64,000 nucleotides of DNA. Origin: Vicia villosa. Taxonomy: Eukaryota; Streptophyta; Magnoliopsida; Fabales; Fabaceae. Position numbers and translations under genes: made by a program. Under the pieces are notes generated by a model. It had not been told where the DNA came from, did no database searches, and was given only the letters and a program-made list of their open reading frames with translations. Numbering within the stretch: position 1 is the stretch's first letter; the number at the start of each line of letters is the position of its first letter. The stretch is from assembly GCF_029867415.1 (NCBI RefSeq), contig NW_026705569.1, positions 124,001 through 188,000 on the forward strand. Direction: 5' to 3'. Positions 10,641 to 24,700 of this stretch are shown here, piece by piece.

Positions 10641-10745
10641 CAATCGCAATCCCGAGAAACTTGAACTTATAGGATTCCGACTTGCAAGAAAGGACGGCCG
10701 CCGTGGCTTCCAAAAAATTGTCACTACTTAATATATTTGTTTACA

Positions 10746-10869
10746 GGGTCATGCTAACGAGTGCCCCCGGGACACTGGTTAAACATTCCAAATAAAGAAA
10801 ATATTCTAGATTCAATGCATTGAATACACAATATTTTTTAGAAAAGTTAATTATTTGTGTTTTCAATGC

Positions 10870-10941
<72 letters not shown>

Positions 10942-11038
10942 TTAGGTAAAAAAAAATCTTTTTAATCTATTAAATAATGCCCAAATTACCTTTTTAATCT
11001 CTTAACCAGTGCTCCGGAGACACTCGTTAGCACTACCC
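10746..11038. mobile_element. MITE with 37-bp TIRs, internal (TA)n
   Basis: The left end GGGTCATGCTAACGAGTGCC and the right end (complement GGGTAGTGCTAACGAGTGTC) form imperfect TIRs ending at GGTTAA. Flanks TTGTTTACA (10,737-10,745) and TTGTTTTAT (11,039-11,047) share the first six of nine bases, a weakened 9-bp duplication consistent with a Mutator-type MITE. A (TA)n tract of about 66 bp fills the centre (10,873-10,938). Confidence 0.75.
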
Positions 11039-11039
11039 T

Positions 11040-12064
<1,025 letters not shown>

Positions 12065-12143
<79 letters not shown>
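12065..12143. repeat. (TA)n with short (CA)n tail
   Basis: TA array to about 12,127, then ACACAC repeats. It continues the array interrupted by the hAT element. Confidence 0.95.

Positions 12144-12737
<594 letters not shown>

Positions 12738-12800
<63 letters not shown>
12738..12800. repeat. (TA)n microsatellite
   Basis: Pure TA array of about 63 bp. Confidence 0.97.
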
Positions 12801-12804
<4 letters not shown>

Positions 12805-13001
12805 GATGTATCAAGTAGGAGGAATTTTTAAATAAGAGATAAGAGGATTCAATGCTAACCATTGTATTAATCAAGAGAGAGAATTAAATTATTTATTAAA
12901 ATATTATTATAATTATTATTTCTCTCTCTTGATTAATCTAATGGTTAGCATTGAATCCTCTTATCTCTTATTTAAAAACCCTCCTACTTGATACATCCCC
13001 T
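12801..13001. mobile_element. MITE family B, copy 1 (foldback)
   Basis: AGGGGATGTATCAAGTAGGA at the left and its complement at the right (ending 13,000) extend into about 85-bp arms (12,801-12,885 and 12,918-13,001) around an AT-rich loop. TA lies on both sides. A diverged relative lies at 44,421-44,590. Confidence 0.88.
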
Positions 13002-13017
13002 ATATATATAGTCTCGG

Positions 13018-13535
13018 AGTTGAAATATTGGGAAAATACGTTGATAATGTATACCCTAGGAGAAGTACTTTTAATGAATGCAGTTAAGAAAATCATGGTG
13101 AATGTATGGAATTTTGTATCTTTACCTGAACTATACTACAAAGAAGATAAATACTTTATTATAAGGTTTAGATCAAAAGTAGTTAGGGATGCAATTCTGA
13201 TGAAAGGCCCTATACTATACACCATAAGCCTATGTTTTTACAGGAATAAACACTTGAATTTAGCCTGAAAATGATTTGCTAAAAGTCCTACCAATTTGGG
13301 TGATGTTTCCCCAACTGCCATTCGTCTTCTAGGTGGAGAAACCCATAGGAAAAACTGCTAGTGCAATTGGGAAACCAATGATGACTGATGAGTGTACAAT
13401 AAAAAAAAAGGTATCATATGCTAGAGTGCTTATTGAAGTAGATATAACACATGATCTGAAAGATTACATAGCCATCAGGGACGCAAAAGGGAATAAAATT
13501 ATGCAGCAAGTAGAATATGAGTGGAAGCCACCATT
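13018..13535 (+). pseudogene. LINE ORF1, DUF4283 domain, first part
   Basis: The open stretch 13,018-13,265 reads WNFVSLPELYYKEDKYFIIRF and MKGPILYTI, typical of the DUF4283 region at the N-terminus of plant LINE ORF1 proteins. After a frame change the segment 13,333-13,535 continues with IGKTASAIGKPMMTDECT and VSYARVLIEVDI and ends VEYEWKPPF. That is the point just before the zinc knuckle in this family. ORF1 proteins of this type bind nucleic acid. The CACTA insertion cuts the gene exactly here. Confidence 0.85.
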
Positions 13536-14499
13536 CACTACTACAAATAACACTTTTATGACGAAGATTACACCTCGAACAATAGAAAAACAAGGGTATA
13601 GGTCCTGAGAGCGTCATGTTTTAATTTTTTTATAAAAATAAACAACCTTTTCGCTTGGTTTTAAGAAAGCTGAGAGAATATATCTATAAGGGAGCTCGTA
13701 TCGACACCCAGTTGCTGCGTTTTATGTATTTTTTCAATTGTTTAATTAGTATTTTTCACTTGGCGCCTTTCCAAATTTCATTTTTATCTTTGTTATTTTT
13801 TTTAGTTTTTATTAGTATTTACCTCGGCTACATGTTCCAACTGAGAGGTAATATATTTTGCATAAACAATTTCAAAATACTATTTTCAAAATCTTATTTT
13901 GATATTTTATTTGATATATTCAAACCCCTCGGTTTCCATCAAAAATCGACATGATATATCTTTTAAATGAATTCCCAAAATATGACGCTATTGTGTTTTT
14001 TATATTTTATATTTTTAATTAATACTGTCACGTCGTTTTTTTATAAAACCGACGTGACACTTATTTTGCATGAAATACTTCATAGAAATAGCTAATTTCT
14101 AACTTTTCATTTACCTATCAACGCTCTAACGTTATTTCGTCATTCTCTTCACAAAAACCCTAGGCGATTTTCATCGTCACTCTCATCAAAACTCTTCTTA
14201 TAGATATTCATCAAAACTCGAACATCATCTATATTCCAACAAAAAGTTGTTTGAGGTATGTTTGTTCTTCTTTATCACGTTTAAGGTTTATATCACTGAA
14301 ATAGTTTATATCACTTGTACGTTTGTTCTTCGTTATCACGTTTGAGGTTTATATCACTGAAATAGTTTTTCTTGATCATTTTAATTTTTCATTTGTTTTT
14401 CACTGAAACGTTATTTGATTCAGGTTTTTTGATTCACTGAAATAGTTTCTCGTGATCATTTTGTTTTTCACTGAAACATTAGTTTCTCTCTTGATAGTC

Positions 14500-14810
14500 A
14501 TGGTCGATTCGACAATCACCTCCCATACAACATATGCTGCAACCTCTATTAATACAAAACATAAAAGAAAAAGTAGAGGTGCCATGATGTATACCAAGGT
14601 GAAAAAAGCCCAGAAAACTGGTGTTCGCTACCCGGTTAGAGTTGATATAGAAACCGACAAGGTTTTTGGTGAACATGCTGAAGATTTTATGATTTACATT
14701 GCGTTACCTAGGTAGAAGTAAAGGGATTATTTTGCTAGATAGTTGGCACGACGTTGATGATGACTTGAAAGATACTATATGGCAAGATATTATGGTGTTT
14801 ATTTTGAATT
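14500..14810 (+). pseudogene. En/Spm-type ORF remnant (TNP-like)
   Basis: 14,500-14,715 encodes VDSTITSHTTYAAT, RKSRGAMMYTKVKKAQ and VRYPVRVDIET. The next frame adds LLDSWHDVDDDLKDTIWQDI. This order (basic region, VPVxVD, then a WxDV..D.IWxDI segment) recalls the plant Ptta/En/Spm transposase-associated family. A stop at 14,713 and later frame changes break it. Family assignment is from word order only. Confidence 0.6.
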
Positions 14811-15815
14811 TTATGCATTGAGTATATATGGAATGGATTTTTTGTTTGATACTAATAACATCTCTATTGTGTAAACATAAGATGTGTTCATTGTTAGTCT
14901 AGATGATAAGAGCATGAAAAAAAATTGCTTACATATTATGGTGAGTATTGGAGGGGTTTTAAGACATAGCTCACCCACGATTATATTAAACATGAAAAAG
15001 ATAAAGAACTGCCTCCAAATGAGGTGTATTCATTTCATGATCAAGATGTCCGAGAAGTGTACCCGCGATGTGCTTGAGGTATAAGTTGTATGCTGTTGTT
15101 ATTATTGTTTGCGTATATTAATTTTGTATTGTATTTATGTTGTTTTATGATGCAGAAATTGAATTCGTATGGTCAACTCAGCCACACAAACTCAAATCAA
15201 TTGGAAATGCACGAGAATGTAGTTGAGAAAGTTACGTGTGGTAGGAGCGTGAAAGAAAGTTTTTCTACCAACCAAGGCAGTATTGAACCCACACCACCAA
15301 AACAAGATAGCGCTTAAAAACTAGAAATGATGATTGAGAGTATTGAAAACCCATGCTTAGATATTAAATTAAGTCATGATCCATATCATTATTTGTACTT
15401 TCTAAGATTTCTGTACATGAATTTTTAAAGGGATATGTGTACCTAGACAATTCCATAATACAAATTTGGTGCTCATAAGTATAGTTTTTATGTTGATTTC
15501 TATTTATATTCATACGTTCTTGTACTTTAACATAAAGATTTGATTTTACACGTACATCCATGAGTTCTGTGACGAAAGGAATATTCTAAACAAGTATTGT
15601 ATCTTAGATCCATCGCAGATTTCTCTTACTCGCGGTTTGCCAAGACACAATATCTTTGTTTACATACAAGACAAGTTGAAAGGGAACATCAAAGATTTTT
15701 TTTAGTCTCGTTTTACCGCGAGTAAGTATATATTAATTTGTGTTTTCATTTATAAATCAATTTTATACATATTATTAATTATTCTAAATGTTTATGCAGT
15801 GAACATTGATAACTA

Positions 15816-16121
15816 CTCTCTCTGTTTCTTTTTAAGTGTCGTTTTAGAAGAAATTTTTTGTTTTTATTTAAGTGTCGTTTTTATAGTTTAATGTTATAAT
15901 TTATCAATTATACCCTTACTTTTTCAATAACTTCACTTCACATTTTCCAAAAAAATAATTATTTTCTCAATTAGTTATTGGAAAAAAAAAAGAGTGTATG
16001 ATTGAATTTATTTGGAAAGAGAAAATAAAAGAGGGTATAATAGGAAAAATAAATACAACAATCCACTATCTTGGTTGAAGAGCTTTTTGCTAAAACGACA
16101 CTTAAAAAGAAATGGAGGGAG
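15816..16121. mobile_element. Stowaway-like MITE inside the CACTA element
   Basis: The left end CTCTCTCTGTTTCTTTTTAA and right end (complement CTCCCTCCATTTCTTTTTAA) have TIRs of about 32 bp extending to AAGTGTCGTTTTAG, with TA at both flanks (15,814-15,815 and 16,122-16,123). CTCCCTCCGT-type ends with TA targets are characteristic of Tc1/Mariner-derived Stowaway MITEs. Confidence 0.92.
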
Positions 16122-16139
16122 TAATTATTATATGTCCCA

Positions 16140-16560
16140 AGAAAAATAGTATAGTTGTGTTTTGCTCATTGCACTCTGGACTGCCCGATGTTGTGGTTAA
16201 CACTTTGAATAAGTAAGTGGTATTATTTTTAATACTCAAATTTTAAATTTTGAATTAAAATTTTTTTTATTCATGTTTAATTTTAGCTGACATGTGTAGA
16301 GCGACAGAGGGAAATATTGCAATGAAAAAATATTTACTTGGTAAAAAGTCAAGCAATGTTTACCCAAGTAAGTATATTACTTGTGGTTTTGTACATTATA
16401 TTATTTATTTGTATTAGTGTGATATAAATATATGAAAATTATTTGTTGTGGCGAAAACAACTTGACGACCGTTCTTGTGGGTACTATGTAATAAAATATA
16501 TGCTACGTATTGTCTCCGGAGGCATTACAAATGAATGGATGAAACATAAGGTATTAAATT
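16140..16560 (+). pseudogene. Ulp1-like cysteine peptidase (C48) remnant
   Basis: Two short pieces resemble the C-terminal half of the C48 peptidases often carried by plant CACTA and MULE elements: a VVFCSLHSGLPDVV piece (about 16,150-16,200) and a CGYYVIKYMLRIVSGG piece (16,476-16,525) with the position of the catalytic Cys. They are in different frames with AT-rich sequence between, probably old introns. No active enzyme can be made. Confidence 0.6.
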
Positions 16561-17328
16561 AATCCATATATACACATATTTATATTTCGTAAGTTCATGT
16601 TGTTGTTGTTGTTATCTTATCATAATTTAAATTTTGTTCTAATTATAAGAGTTTAACAAGAAAACACCATACTCAAAAGAAGATATGAATGACATCCAAT
16701 AACGTTGGGCCAATGTCTTTTTATCTTGTTATGAATCTTGACAACAATAGTTTTTCTTGGTTGTTATAATCTTAATTAATTTGTATATGTACAAGGGTTT
16801 TTTAACTTTTATGTGCAAATATGTAAATGTGTGTATTTTGTCTTGATGAGAAAATGTAAATTTGTACATTTGGTTTAAAATGATATGATATATTCCAATT
16901 TAGGTATTCATTGGTTAATATATTTATAATGATATGATAGTGGACAGTGAAAATGATACAAACAAAAAATAATACTTGTTAGTGAAAATATTACAGGTAA
17001 AATATGATACAGGCCAGTGAAAATAATACAGGCAAAAATGAGATTTAACCCCTTGGTTATTACTTAAAACCGAGGTAAATGAATACCTTATTACCTCGGT
17101 CTTTAAATACAACTGAGAGATGTATGTAGCACACAACAAAATTTAGAAAATAAAAATATGCAGTTTCTAGGGATCGAACCAATGACCTTTTAATTGATAA
17201 TCTCGGTTTTAAAAACACTGACGTGTAAAGTTATAGCTTTTCATGTTGCCCTTCGTTACCTCGCCTGGGTAGTCGAGGTTAAATGCATTTCACAACTGAT
17301 GTTAGATGTGTTATTTGTAGTAGTGATT

Positions 17329-20300
17329 TTGTACAACTTAAGAAAAGGTTGGGTTTGAATGCAAAGAAAAGATCAAGCAGATAAAGAAATAACAAGAGCA
17401 TAATAAGAAAATATGGATGGAAAAAACAGCCAAGGCCATACAACATGACAACACAAGTGCAACTGAGACACAAGGAGAAAACAAAGAAAATAATGCTGAT
17501 GCAAGAAAACCAGAGTTCACAATAATAGGATCAAAACAAAAGAGTAAAGAAAGGAAAATAGAGGGGAACAATCCAATGAAGATAGTAAATATCTTTCTTG
17601 GATGTAAAAGTGGTTTTGAAATATTGAGAATAGGTGAGAGCTCGGAGTCTAATGATGAAAAAGTGCCTTAATTCTAAGCATGGAATATTAGAGGTCTGAA
17701 TAAAAAGGCAAGACATGTGGAAGTATTAGCACATATCAAAAAATGTCAAGTGTCTTGTGCTTCCCTACTGGAAACTAGAGTAAAAATCAACAATGTTAAT
17801 AGAGTAAGAATGAGATTTTAGAGTGATTGGAATTGGTTAGACAACTACATACACCACCCTAATGGTAGGATTTGGATAATATGGAAAAGAAATAACATGG
17901 AAGTGAGAATGATTGATTGCTCAGATCAATTTATTCACTATGAAGTTCATAATGCAGAGGGAAAGATCACCAATTGGGTGACAATAATCTATGCTCAGAA
18001 TCAACTTCACAATAGGAAAAAACTTTGGATGGATATCAAGAAATGTGCTAGGGGAATTTAGGGGCCTTGGATTGTATTGGGAGATTTCAACAATATGCTT
18101 AAGGTAAGGGGACATGATTGGGGGCAACAATGTTCAAGAAGCTAAGCATTCTGACTTGGAGCACATGATGGAAGAAGTGGAACTTTATGAAAATGAGACA
18201 ACACACAATCATTTTACTTGGTCCAAAAGACAAACAAATGGGATGATTTACTCCATAATTGATGTAGCCACTTGCAACAGAGAATGGTTCTTCAAATACC
18301 CTCATTGTGTTATTGAAGTACTCACCACCCATATATATATGACCATGCTCTCATCAAAGTGCAAATAATTGGGCAAAACGCTGTAGGAACCAGGTACAAA
18401 CATCACTTTAAATGTTTGAATTGTATTGTAGATAATCAGGATTATCTACCAATAATTACTAATAGCTTGAACGTATAAGAGAGAGGTAGACCAGTGTATA
18501 TTGTCTGGAGAAAACTCAAGAGACTACAACCACTCTTGAGTAGTATGATTAGACAAACAAATGCAGGGATTAAGAGAATCCAAGAGAATAGAGAAAAGTT
18601 ATCACAAGCAGAACAACTTTTGGCTAGAGACCTATTCAATCAGAACTAAATGGAAAGTGTCAAGCACTAGTCTAAAAAATTAGTTAGAGTTACTTACATG
18701 GAAGAACAAATCCTTGTACAAAAACCCAATATCAACTGACTGAATATGGAAGACGGAAACAATGCTTATTTTCATGCCATTGTAAGAGGGAAAAACAAAT
18801 AGATAGGAATTCAAAAGCTAGAAACCTAGGATGGACATGTGATCATTGATCCAAATGGAATTGAGAATGAAGTGCAAAGATTTTATGGACACCTAGTGGG
18901 ACAATCCTCCATAAGATTAAAACAGGTAGACATTGCAGCTCTCACACATGGACCCCAATTACAAGAGGCCCATAGAGAAAGGTTGGTTTAACCAGTCACA
19001 AACCAAGAAATATGGGACGCCTTCAAGGGAAGAGGTGACTTCAAGGCACCAGGAGTGGATGGTTTTAATGCAAAATTTTTCAAATCTTCCTAGAATGTGA
19101 TAAAAAAGGATATTAGAGCAGTTGTTCAGGAGTTTTTTTCGAACATAACAGACTCTACACTGCAGTCAATTGTGCTTTAACAACCCTTATACTAAAGAAT
19201 ACCACTGCAACAACCATGAAGAAGATGAAACCAATTGCTTACAGCACCACTTTATATAAGATAATCTCAAAAATTCTGACTTCTAGACTAAATAAGGTGA
19301 TTAATGATGTGGTGGTTGATAGTTAGGCAACATTTGTACCAGACAATGTAATCCATGATAATATCATCATGGCACATGAGCTTTTAAGAGGGTATAATAG
19401 GAGACATATATCTCCCAGATTTTCCATCCAAATGGACTTGCAAAAGGGATATGATATAGTATAATGGCCAACATTGGAAACAATTATGAGAGAAATGAGC
19501 TTCCTATTAAAGTTCATTAAATCGATTATGATATGTGTCACCATAATATCCTACAAGTATCCTATCAATGATCAACATATTAGAGTCTTGAAATTTAAGT
19601 GGGGTATTAGACAAGGGGGCCTCATATCCTCTATGTTATATGTATTAATCATGGAATATTTGCATATATGCCTCAGGAATATTCAGAACAAACTAGACTT
19701 CAATTTCCATCCAAAATGTGAGAGATTACAACTAATTCATATTTTTTTGCAGATGATTTAATCCTTTTTGCTATAGGAGATGACATATCGGTACAGCTCA
19801 TGATGAAGGAGTTTTAAAACTTCTCTGAATCCATTGTTTAACAGCAAACCCTATAAAATGCAATGTATATTTTGGAGGTGTTTCAGAAGTAGAGTAGAAG
19901 AAAATTTTAGAAGTCGCAAAGTTCTCTAATGGTAAACTACCTTTCAAATATTTTGGGGTCCCACTATCAAGTAGAAAACTGACTATCCATCAGTGTAGGC
20001 CCTTAATTGTTATGATGGTTGCAAAGATTAGACACTGGACTACAAAGTTGTTAAGCTATGCATATAGACATTACCTGATTAGACGTGTGCTATTTGCTGT
20101 AGAAAACTACTAGATGCAGGTATTTCCCATTCCTAAAAAAGTCATAAAACAAATTGAGGCTATTTGTAGAAGTTTTCTCTATAGTGGAAAAGATGAGATA
20201 TCGAGAAAATCATCTGTGGCATGGGACAAAGTCTGCAACCCAAAGAATGTAGCGGGATTAAACATAGCATAAGTCATGGAGTGGAATCAGGAAACTATGG

Positions 20301-20990
20301 GAAAACTCCTCTGGAACATTCAAGGAAAAGCTGATAAGCTCTGGGTAAAATGGATCAATGCATACTACATCAAGAACCAAGAGGTAAATACATGGAAACC
20401 TACACAAAAATGCTCGTGGATTTTAAAGTGTATTCTAAAATGTAGAGAGAAAGTGGAACGAACACAATACTGGGAAGAAGTCCTTCAAACAGGAATGTAC
20501 AACACTTTAACCATGTATAAAGCGTTGAGAGGTGACATAGAGCAAGTAGAGTGGAAGAAAATGTTATTCAGCTACTATGATAGGCCAAGAGAGATATTTA
20601 ATCTCTGGTTAATCCTCATAGGTGTAAAATTGCAATAAAGGATAGGCTGATGAAAATTGGGATAATGACTAATGGCATATGCGTGTTCTATGACCAAGTA
20701 AAATATATGGAGCACATGTTCTTTGACTGTATTAAAACAAGGAACATTGGCAAAAAATTATGGCGTGACTTGGTTATAACAGGAACCCTATTTGTTGGAG
20801 TTCTAAAAAGAGGTGGCTTATACAAGAAACGAGAAGGAACGGCTGGAAAAGAAGCATGCTAAAAATTGCGATAGCTGAAACTACATATGAGATTTGGAGG
20901 GCAAGAAATGCAAAGGTTTCTTTCAACTCTTCTACCTTTAAACTCTTGAAAGTGTACCTCATGGTTTTTCTTCTTTGAAGTTCCATTCCT
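17329..20990 (+). pseudogene. LINE ORF1 end and ORF2 (endonuclease, RT, zf-RVT), dead
   Basis: Just after the CACTA element the ORF1 zinc-knuckle codons resume (Cys at 17,330, VGFEC at about 17,345). ORF2 starts near 17,675 with AWNIRGLNKKARH. The APE-type endonuclease follows (LLETRV, WIVLGDFN at about 18,070). The RT spans roughly 19,000-20,250 (DFKAPGVDG, FADD at about 19,746-19,757, FKYFGVPLS). The C-terminal part runs to about 20,950. At least a dozen stops and frameshifts are spread along it. Confidence 0.88.
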
Positions 20991-21706
20991 ATAATGTTTA
21001 CAAAAATGATTTCTTTTAATTCCTTGAAAGATATTTTGGTTTTAAAAATGCATGGATGCATGAAGGGATGCAATGCAAACATAGTAAAAACATGGGGTTT
21101 AAAGGTTTAAAGTCACGAGCATGGAGCCAGAGGTCTACCCATCCCAAAGGTGTGTACTATAGTTATTTTTGTACCTACGGAACAAGGTTCTAAAAAGTTC
21201 TCAGTCTCAAGCAGTTCAACTTGGATATTATAAATGTTGCAATTCACTTGCTTGTTTTGATAATATTCCAAGAGAACCTCATCCGAGTGTAGTATCGTGT
21301 AACAACCATTCTAGAATTGAATCCAAATATAGTTTCCACACCACGTCCTAATGGCCAAGATTGGTTAAAATGTTTCTAGGTCCCTAGCTTTTAGAGCTCC
21401 CAGGTTGAACGTAACGATGTATTTCCAATTACTTGGTCAACAAAGATGACTTTCAAAGAGGTCTCCACTGAGCGATGGATCTCAAATTGACTTCTTTAGG
21501 ATTACTCCCTTGATATCAAAATGACTTTACCATCTTCTATCATAAGTGCACTCAAATTCGGGTTAGGATTTATCTCACCACAATGGGGAATCAAGCCCTT
21601 TCCCAATACAAGCCACAAAAAGTAACAAGTATTCACATATGCAGTTTATTGACAATAATAATAGTAACAATAAAAATGGGGTTAACCCTTCTTATGAATA
21701 ATGATA
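20991..21706 (-). mobile_element. Internal leader of the Ogre-like element (truncated)
   Basis: This stretch lies downstream of the PBS when read on the minus strand and should be the untranslated leader of the retrotransposon whose LTR is at 21,732-25,703. No ORF is recognisable, and it ends against LINE sequence near 20,990, so the rest of the element is deleted or displaced. Confidence 0.45.
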
Positions 21707-21724
21707 TTCCCCAGCAGAGTCACC
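21707..21724 (-). other. tRNA primer-binding site of the Ogre-like element
   Basis: Read on the minus strand it is TGGTGACTCTGCTGGGGAA, closely resembling the TGGCGACTCTGCTGGGG primer site typical of Tat/Ogre elements. It lies a few bases inside the LTR end at 21,732. Confidence 0.75.
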
Positions 21725-21731
21725 ACTTTTC

Positions 21732-24700
21732 TGTAGCGGTGAAATTTGTGAGACTAAAGCCATTGATTGACTTAGCTCATATATTTTAAACAGAGTCTCC
21801 ACCGAGCTTTATTGTTTCCAAATGAAATAGGAGAAAGAGAAAAATAAAACCCAGAGAAGTTTTTAAAATCAAAACTAATAAACTTATCATAGATTTAGGT
21901 ACGGGGGTTTGTTATGCAAGGGGAAGGTTTTAAGCACCCCTCACATCTACGTTACTCCATATGAACCTTTTTATTGTTTATTATTGTCATAAAATGCCTT
22001 TGTGTTTTTTGTTTAAATAGAGTGGGAGGATGAGAAAAGAAGGTTTTATAAGTGAGCTTGATAAGACATCGCATCTTAGGCCTACATACCCTTTAAGTGC
22101 AATAGGGAAGTCAGAGCTTTTGTAGTTCCCCTTAAAAGAAAAATAAAAGGCCAAGTGACAAAATCTTTTTGGGTGCTGAGCTTTAACAATACTCAACAGG
22201 TTTTTTTAAAATGTTAAGCTTTGACAATACTTAACAAGTTTTAAAAGGAGGCCAAGTTTTAGCAATACAAGGCTAAGGTTTAATAAAAGAGGTTGGTTGA
22301 GCTTTAACAATACAAAACCAAGAGTTGAGTTTAAAAGGGTTGAAATTTAACAATACAAAATCATTTTCAAAACAAGTGGGGTGCAAAGCTTTAACAATAC
22401 TAAGCACAAAGTAAAAGAGTTTGAAAAAGAGATTGAGTACCTTGACAATTTTAGTCAATACCATTCTCATTCCTTTGGAGTTTTAGGCAACACCTCAAGT
22501 AATCATTCATGATGAATATCTCAAGTGTGTGTGTGATAATATGTGTATTATGGATACAATCAAGGGGTGATTTCAACAATATATCAAGGTATAAACTCAA
22601 AGATAAAAGTTGAATGAATAAAAAGATGACATACCTCAATATCATTTCATGTATGTATGAATATGATGTGATGATGAATAAATGTCTCAATGCATGTGGG
22701 TTAGTAAACAATGTATATATACAAAGATAATAACAAAAACAAAGTATAAATGTACAAGGATGTAAATCAACAAGTACATGAACAAGTATATAAGTGAGGG
22801 GATCAAAGCTATAACTTATATTAACATGGTGAAGCTTGAAGATCACAAGTCAAAATTAGGGTTTTAGTTGATTCCTAAACCTAATTAATTTTAAAAGTAG
22901 ATTAAAGCTACACCCTAATAGAGGGTTGACTTAAGGGAACATGGTGTCATCAAGATAGACTTAAACCTAGTCTTAATTAATTCACACAAAGGTATATACA
23001 ATTTTACTTGGTGAAAATATTAAAAGGAATTTGATTTTAAAAGGATTTTTGAATGACCAAATAATAAATATTTTCGGGATTTTAAAATATATTCTCAAAA
23101 TAGACAAGATAAATGAGAAGTGTGCAAAAAAATTAAGTAAAAATAAATATTTTTGCTATTTTTAATGATTTAAAGTTGAAATAAAAGTGAAATAAACTAG
23201 TGATAAAAATTAAGGTTTGCATTTGGTGGCACTTGAACTTGTGCCCTCAAGGTTGCAACTCAAAACCTTAGCCATTGGGCCAGGTGCTTGCATTTGATCA
23301 TAAGGCCCAATCAGTTCATAAAATAGTAAAATGAGTGGTAATTGGTTAAAATGAAAATAAAACAACAAAAGTGTAAAAGGGGGGATTTGAACTCACGCCC
23401 TCATATACTAACGCCCTAACACACATATTCTTGCCATTGGATCAAACGATGAAGTCAGTTAAGAAACGCATATCATTAAAATTAAAAGAAACTAAGTTCA
23501 TGAAGTTTGAAAACCAACTTCATCTTCAACCTCACGTTCACCATTTTTCTGGAAAATCAACATCATCAAAGCTCAACCATTTTCAAAGATACAAACATGG
23601 AAGTTGTTCATTTTTTCAATACGAATCTAACCATGTATCATTCATTCATTGATTTTAATTGTAGCTCACTAATTTCAAGAAAAACGTGATGAACCCTAAA
23701 ACTTCAAACTAAAATTAAATGACTAATATGTACAATCAATCCCTAAAACCTTGGGGCTTTTATTCAGCACATCAAAACTAACAATCTGGTATCAAGGATG
23801 AGCTACTTACCTCTGCAACTGGAAATCAAGGATGGACTTAAAGCAGTTCTGGGAGTGTTTCAATGATCCAGTTAGCTTCCCTGAGTTCCCAAGAAGCTTT
23901 AGCAATGCTTAGTTTGGACTGAAAGTGGTTCAATCTTTCTGGAGACCTCGACTTGCAGAGATGAACAAGTGAGATATGGAGATTTTGATTTATGTGTTTC
24001 AGTTAGGTTCTAATGCATACATAAGTGTCTATATGCTATATAGAGGGTGTTTGAATGGTTAATTTGCAAAAGGGATTACAAGAGATGAGAGATTTGAAGT
24101 TATGGACTTCAAAGCTCAAAATGGAGAATTTTGACCAATTCTGACTTGAGAGAGTTTCAGAGAGGTTTGAGGGTGATTTCTGGTGTGTCTTGAAGCTTAG
24201 AATTGGTCTCTATTTATAGGGAAATAAGGGAGCTTCAATCTGATCACATGGAGTATTAAGGCTCCATAACTTGTTTTTGAAGCAAAGTGGTGATCATGGT
24301 TCCAATGCATAGTACAAGTATGCTTGGAGTTGTTGGATGCTTTTGACAAGTTTTGTCTGATATTTTGGTGGAGTGTATGCAGAAGAAACAAGTTAAGAGC
24401 TCAAGACAAGTTAACTTTGTGATTAAAGCCTCTTTATGATAATGGAAGTCAAGCCTTTATGCTTAAAATGGAATGAAATCTTGGATAATGCTTGAAACAC
24501 TTGGGTAATGGCTCAAAAGCAAGTATAATCCTATAATTATGAGGTGTTAAACAAGTTATAGGACCTGTCTTTGCAGATTTGGTGATTTTGAATTGGTTTT
24601 GCAACTTGGTTCCTTCTTATTCATGACTTGAATTTCAAGTGTTATGGTGCCATCTTATTTAATTCGAAACTTCCAATCTACACATGCTATGGAGGTGTTA

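Larger units (their letters stand above)
8471..10736 (-). mobile_element. Decayed LINE, 5'-truncated, with nested retroposon
   Basis: On the minus strand the RT C-terminal region (10,640-9,910) is followed by a degraded zinc-binding end (9,650-9,200). The T-run at 8,479-8,487 may be its poly(A) end. 8,571-9,174 is a later insertion. ACTTAATATA occurs just before the T-run (8,457-8,466) and near 10,727-10,736. That could be a target-site duplication, but the match does not continue to the T-run, so the outer limits are approximate. Confidence 0.65.
13536..17325 (+). mobile_element. CACTA (En/Spm) transposon, 3.8 kb, decayed
   Basis: Perfect 18-bp TIRs CACTACTACAAATAACAC (13,536) and its complement (ending 17,325), with a 3-bp duplication ATT at 13,533-13,535 and 17,326-17,328. 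Both are diagnostic of the superfamily. Subterminal ACCGAGGT-type repeats occur near the right end (about 17,070, 17,093 and 17,203). It holds remnants of a plant En/Spm-type protein and of a Ulp1-like peptidase, and a Stowaway MITE. No intact transposase is present. Confidence 0.95.
13011..20990 (+). mobile_element. Near full-length LINE split by a CACTA element
   Basis: ORF1 (13,011-13,535 and 17,329-17,670) and ORF2 (17,675-20,990) of one plant L1-type element are separated by a CACTA transposon at 13,536-17,325. The 5' end abuts a MITE in a TA array and may be truncated. The 3' end near 20,990 is approximate because no poly(A) tail is seen. Many stop codons show that it has been inactive for long. 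Confidence 0.85.

Noticed and set aside
8457..10736. ACTTAATATA as a target-site duplication for the decayed LINE
   Set aside because: Only 10 bp match and the match does not reach the T-run, so it could be chance in AT-rich DNA; boundaries were left approximate.
17160..17190. GGTTCGATCCC on the minus strand, a perfect B-box-like word
   Set aside because: No A box, acceptor stem or cloverleaf can be drawn around it, so neither a tRNA gene nor a SINE head is supported.
23431..23689. Overlapping short ORFs near 23.5 kb
   Set aside because: They lie inside the Ogre-like LTR and show no domain or codon preference.
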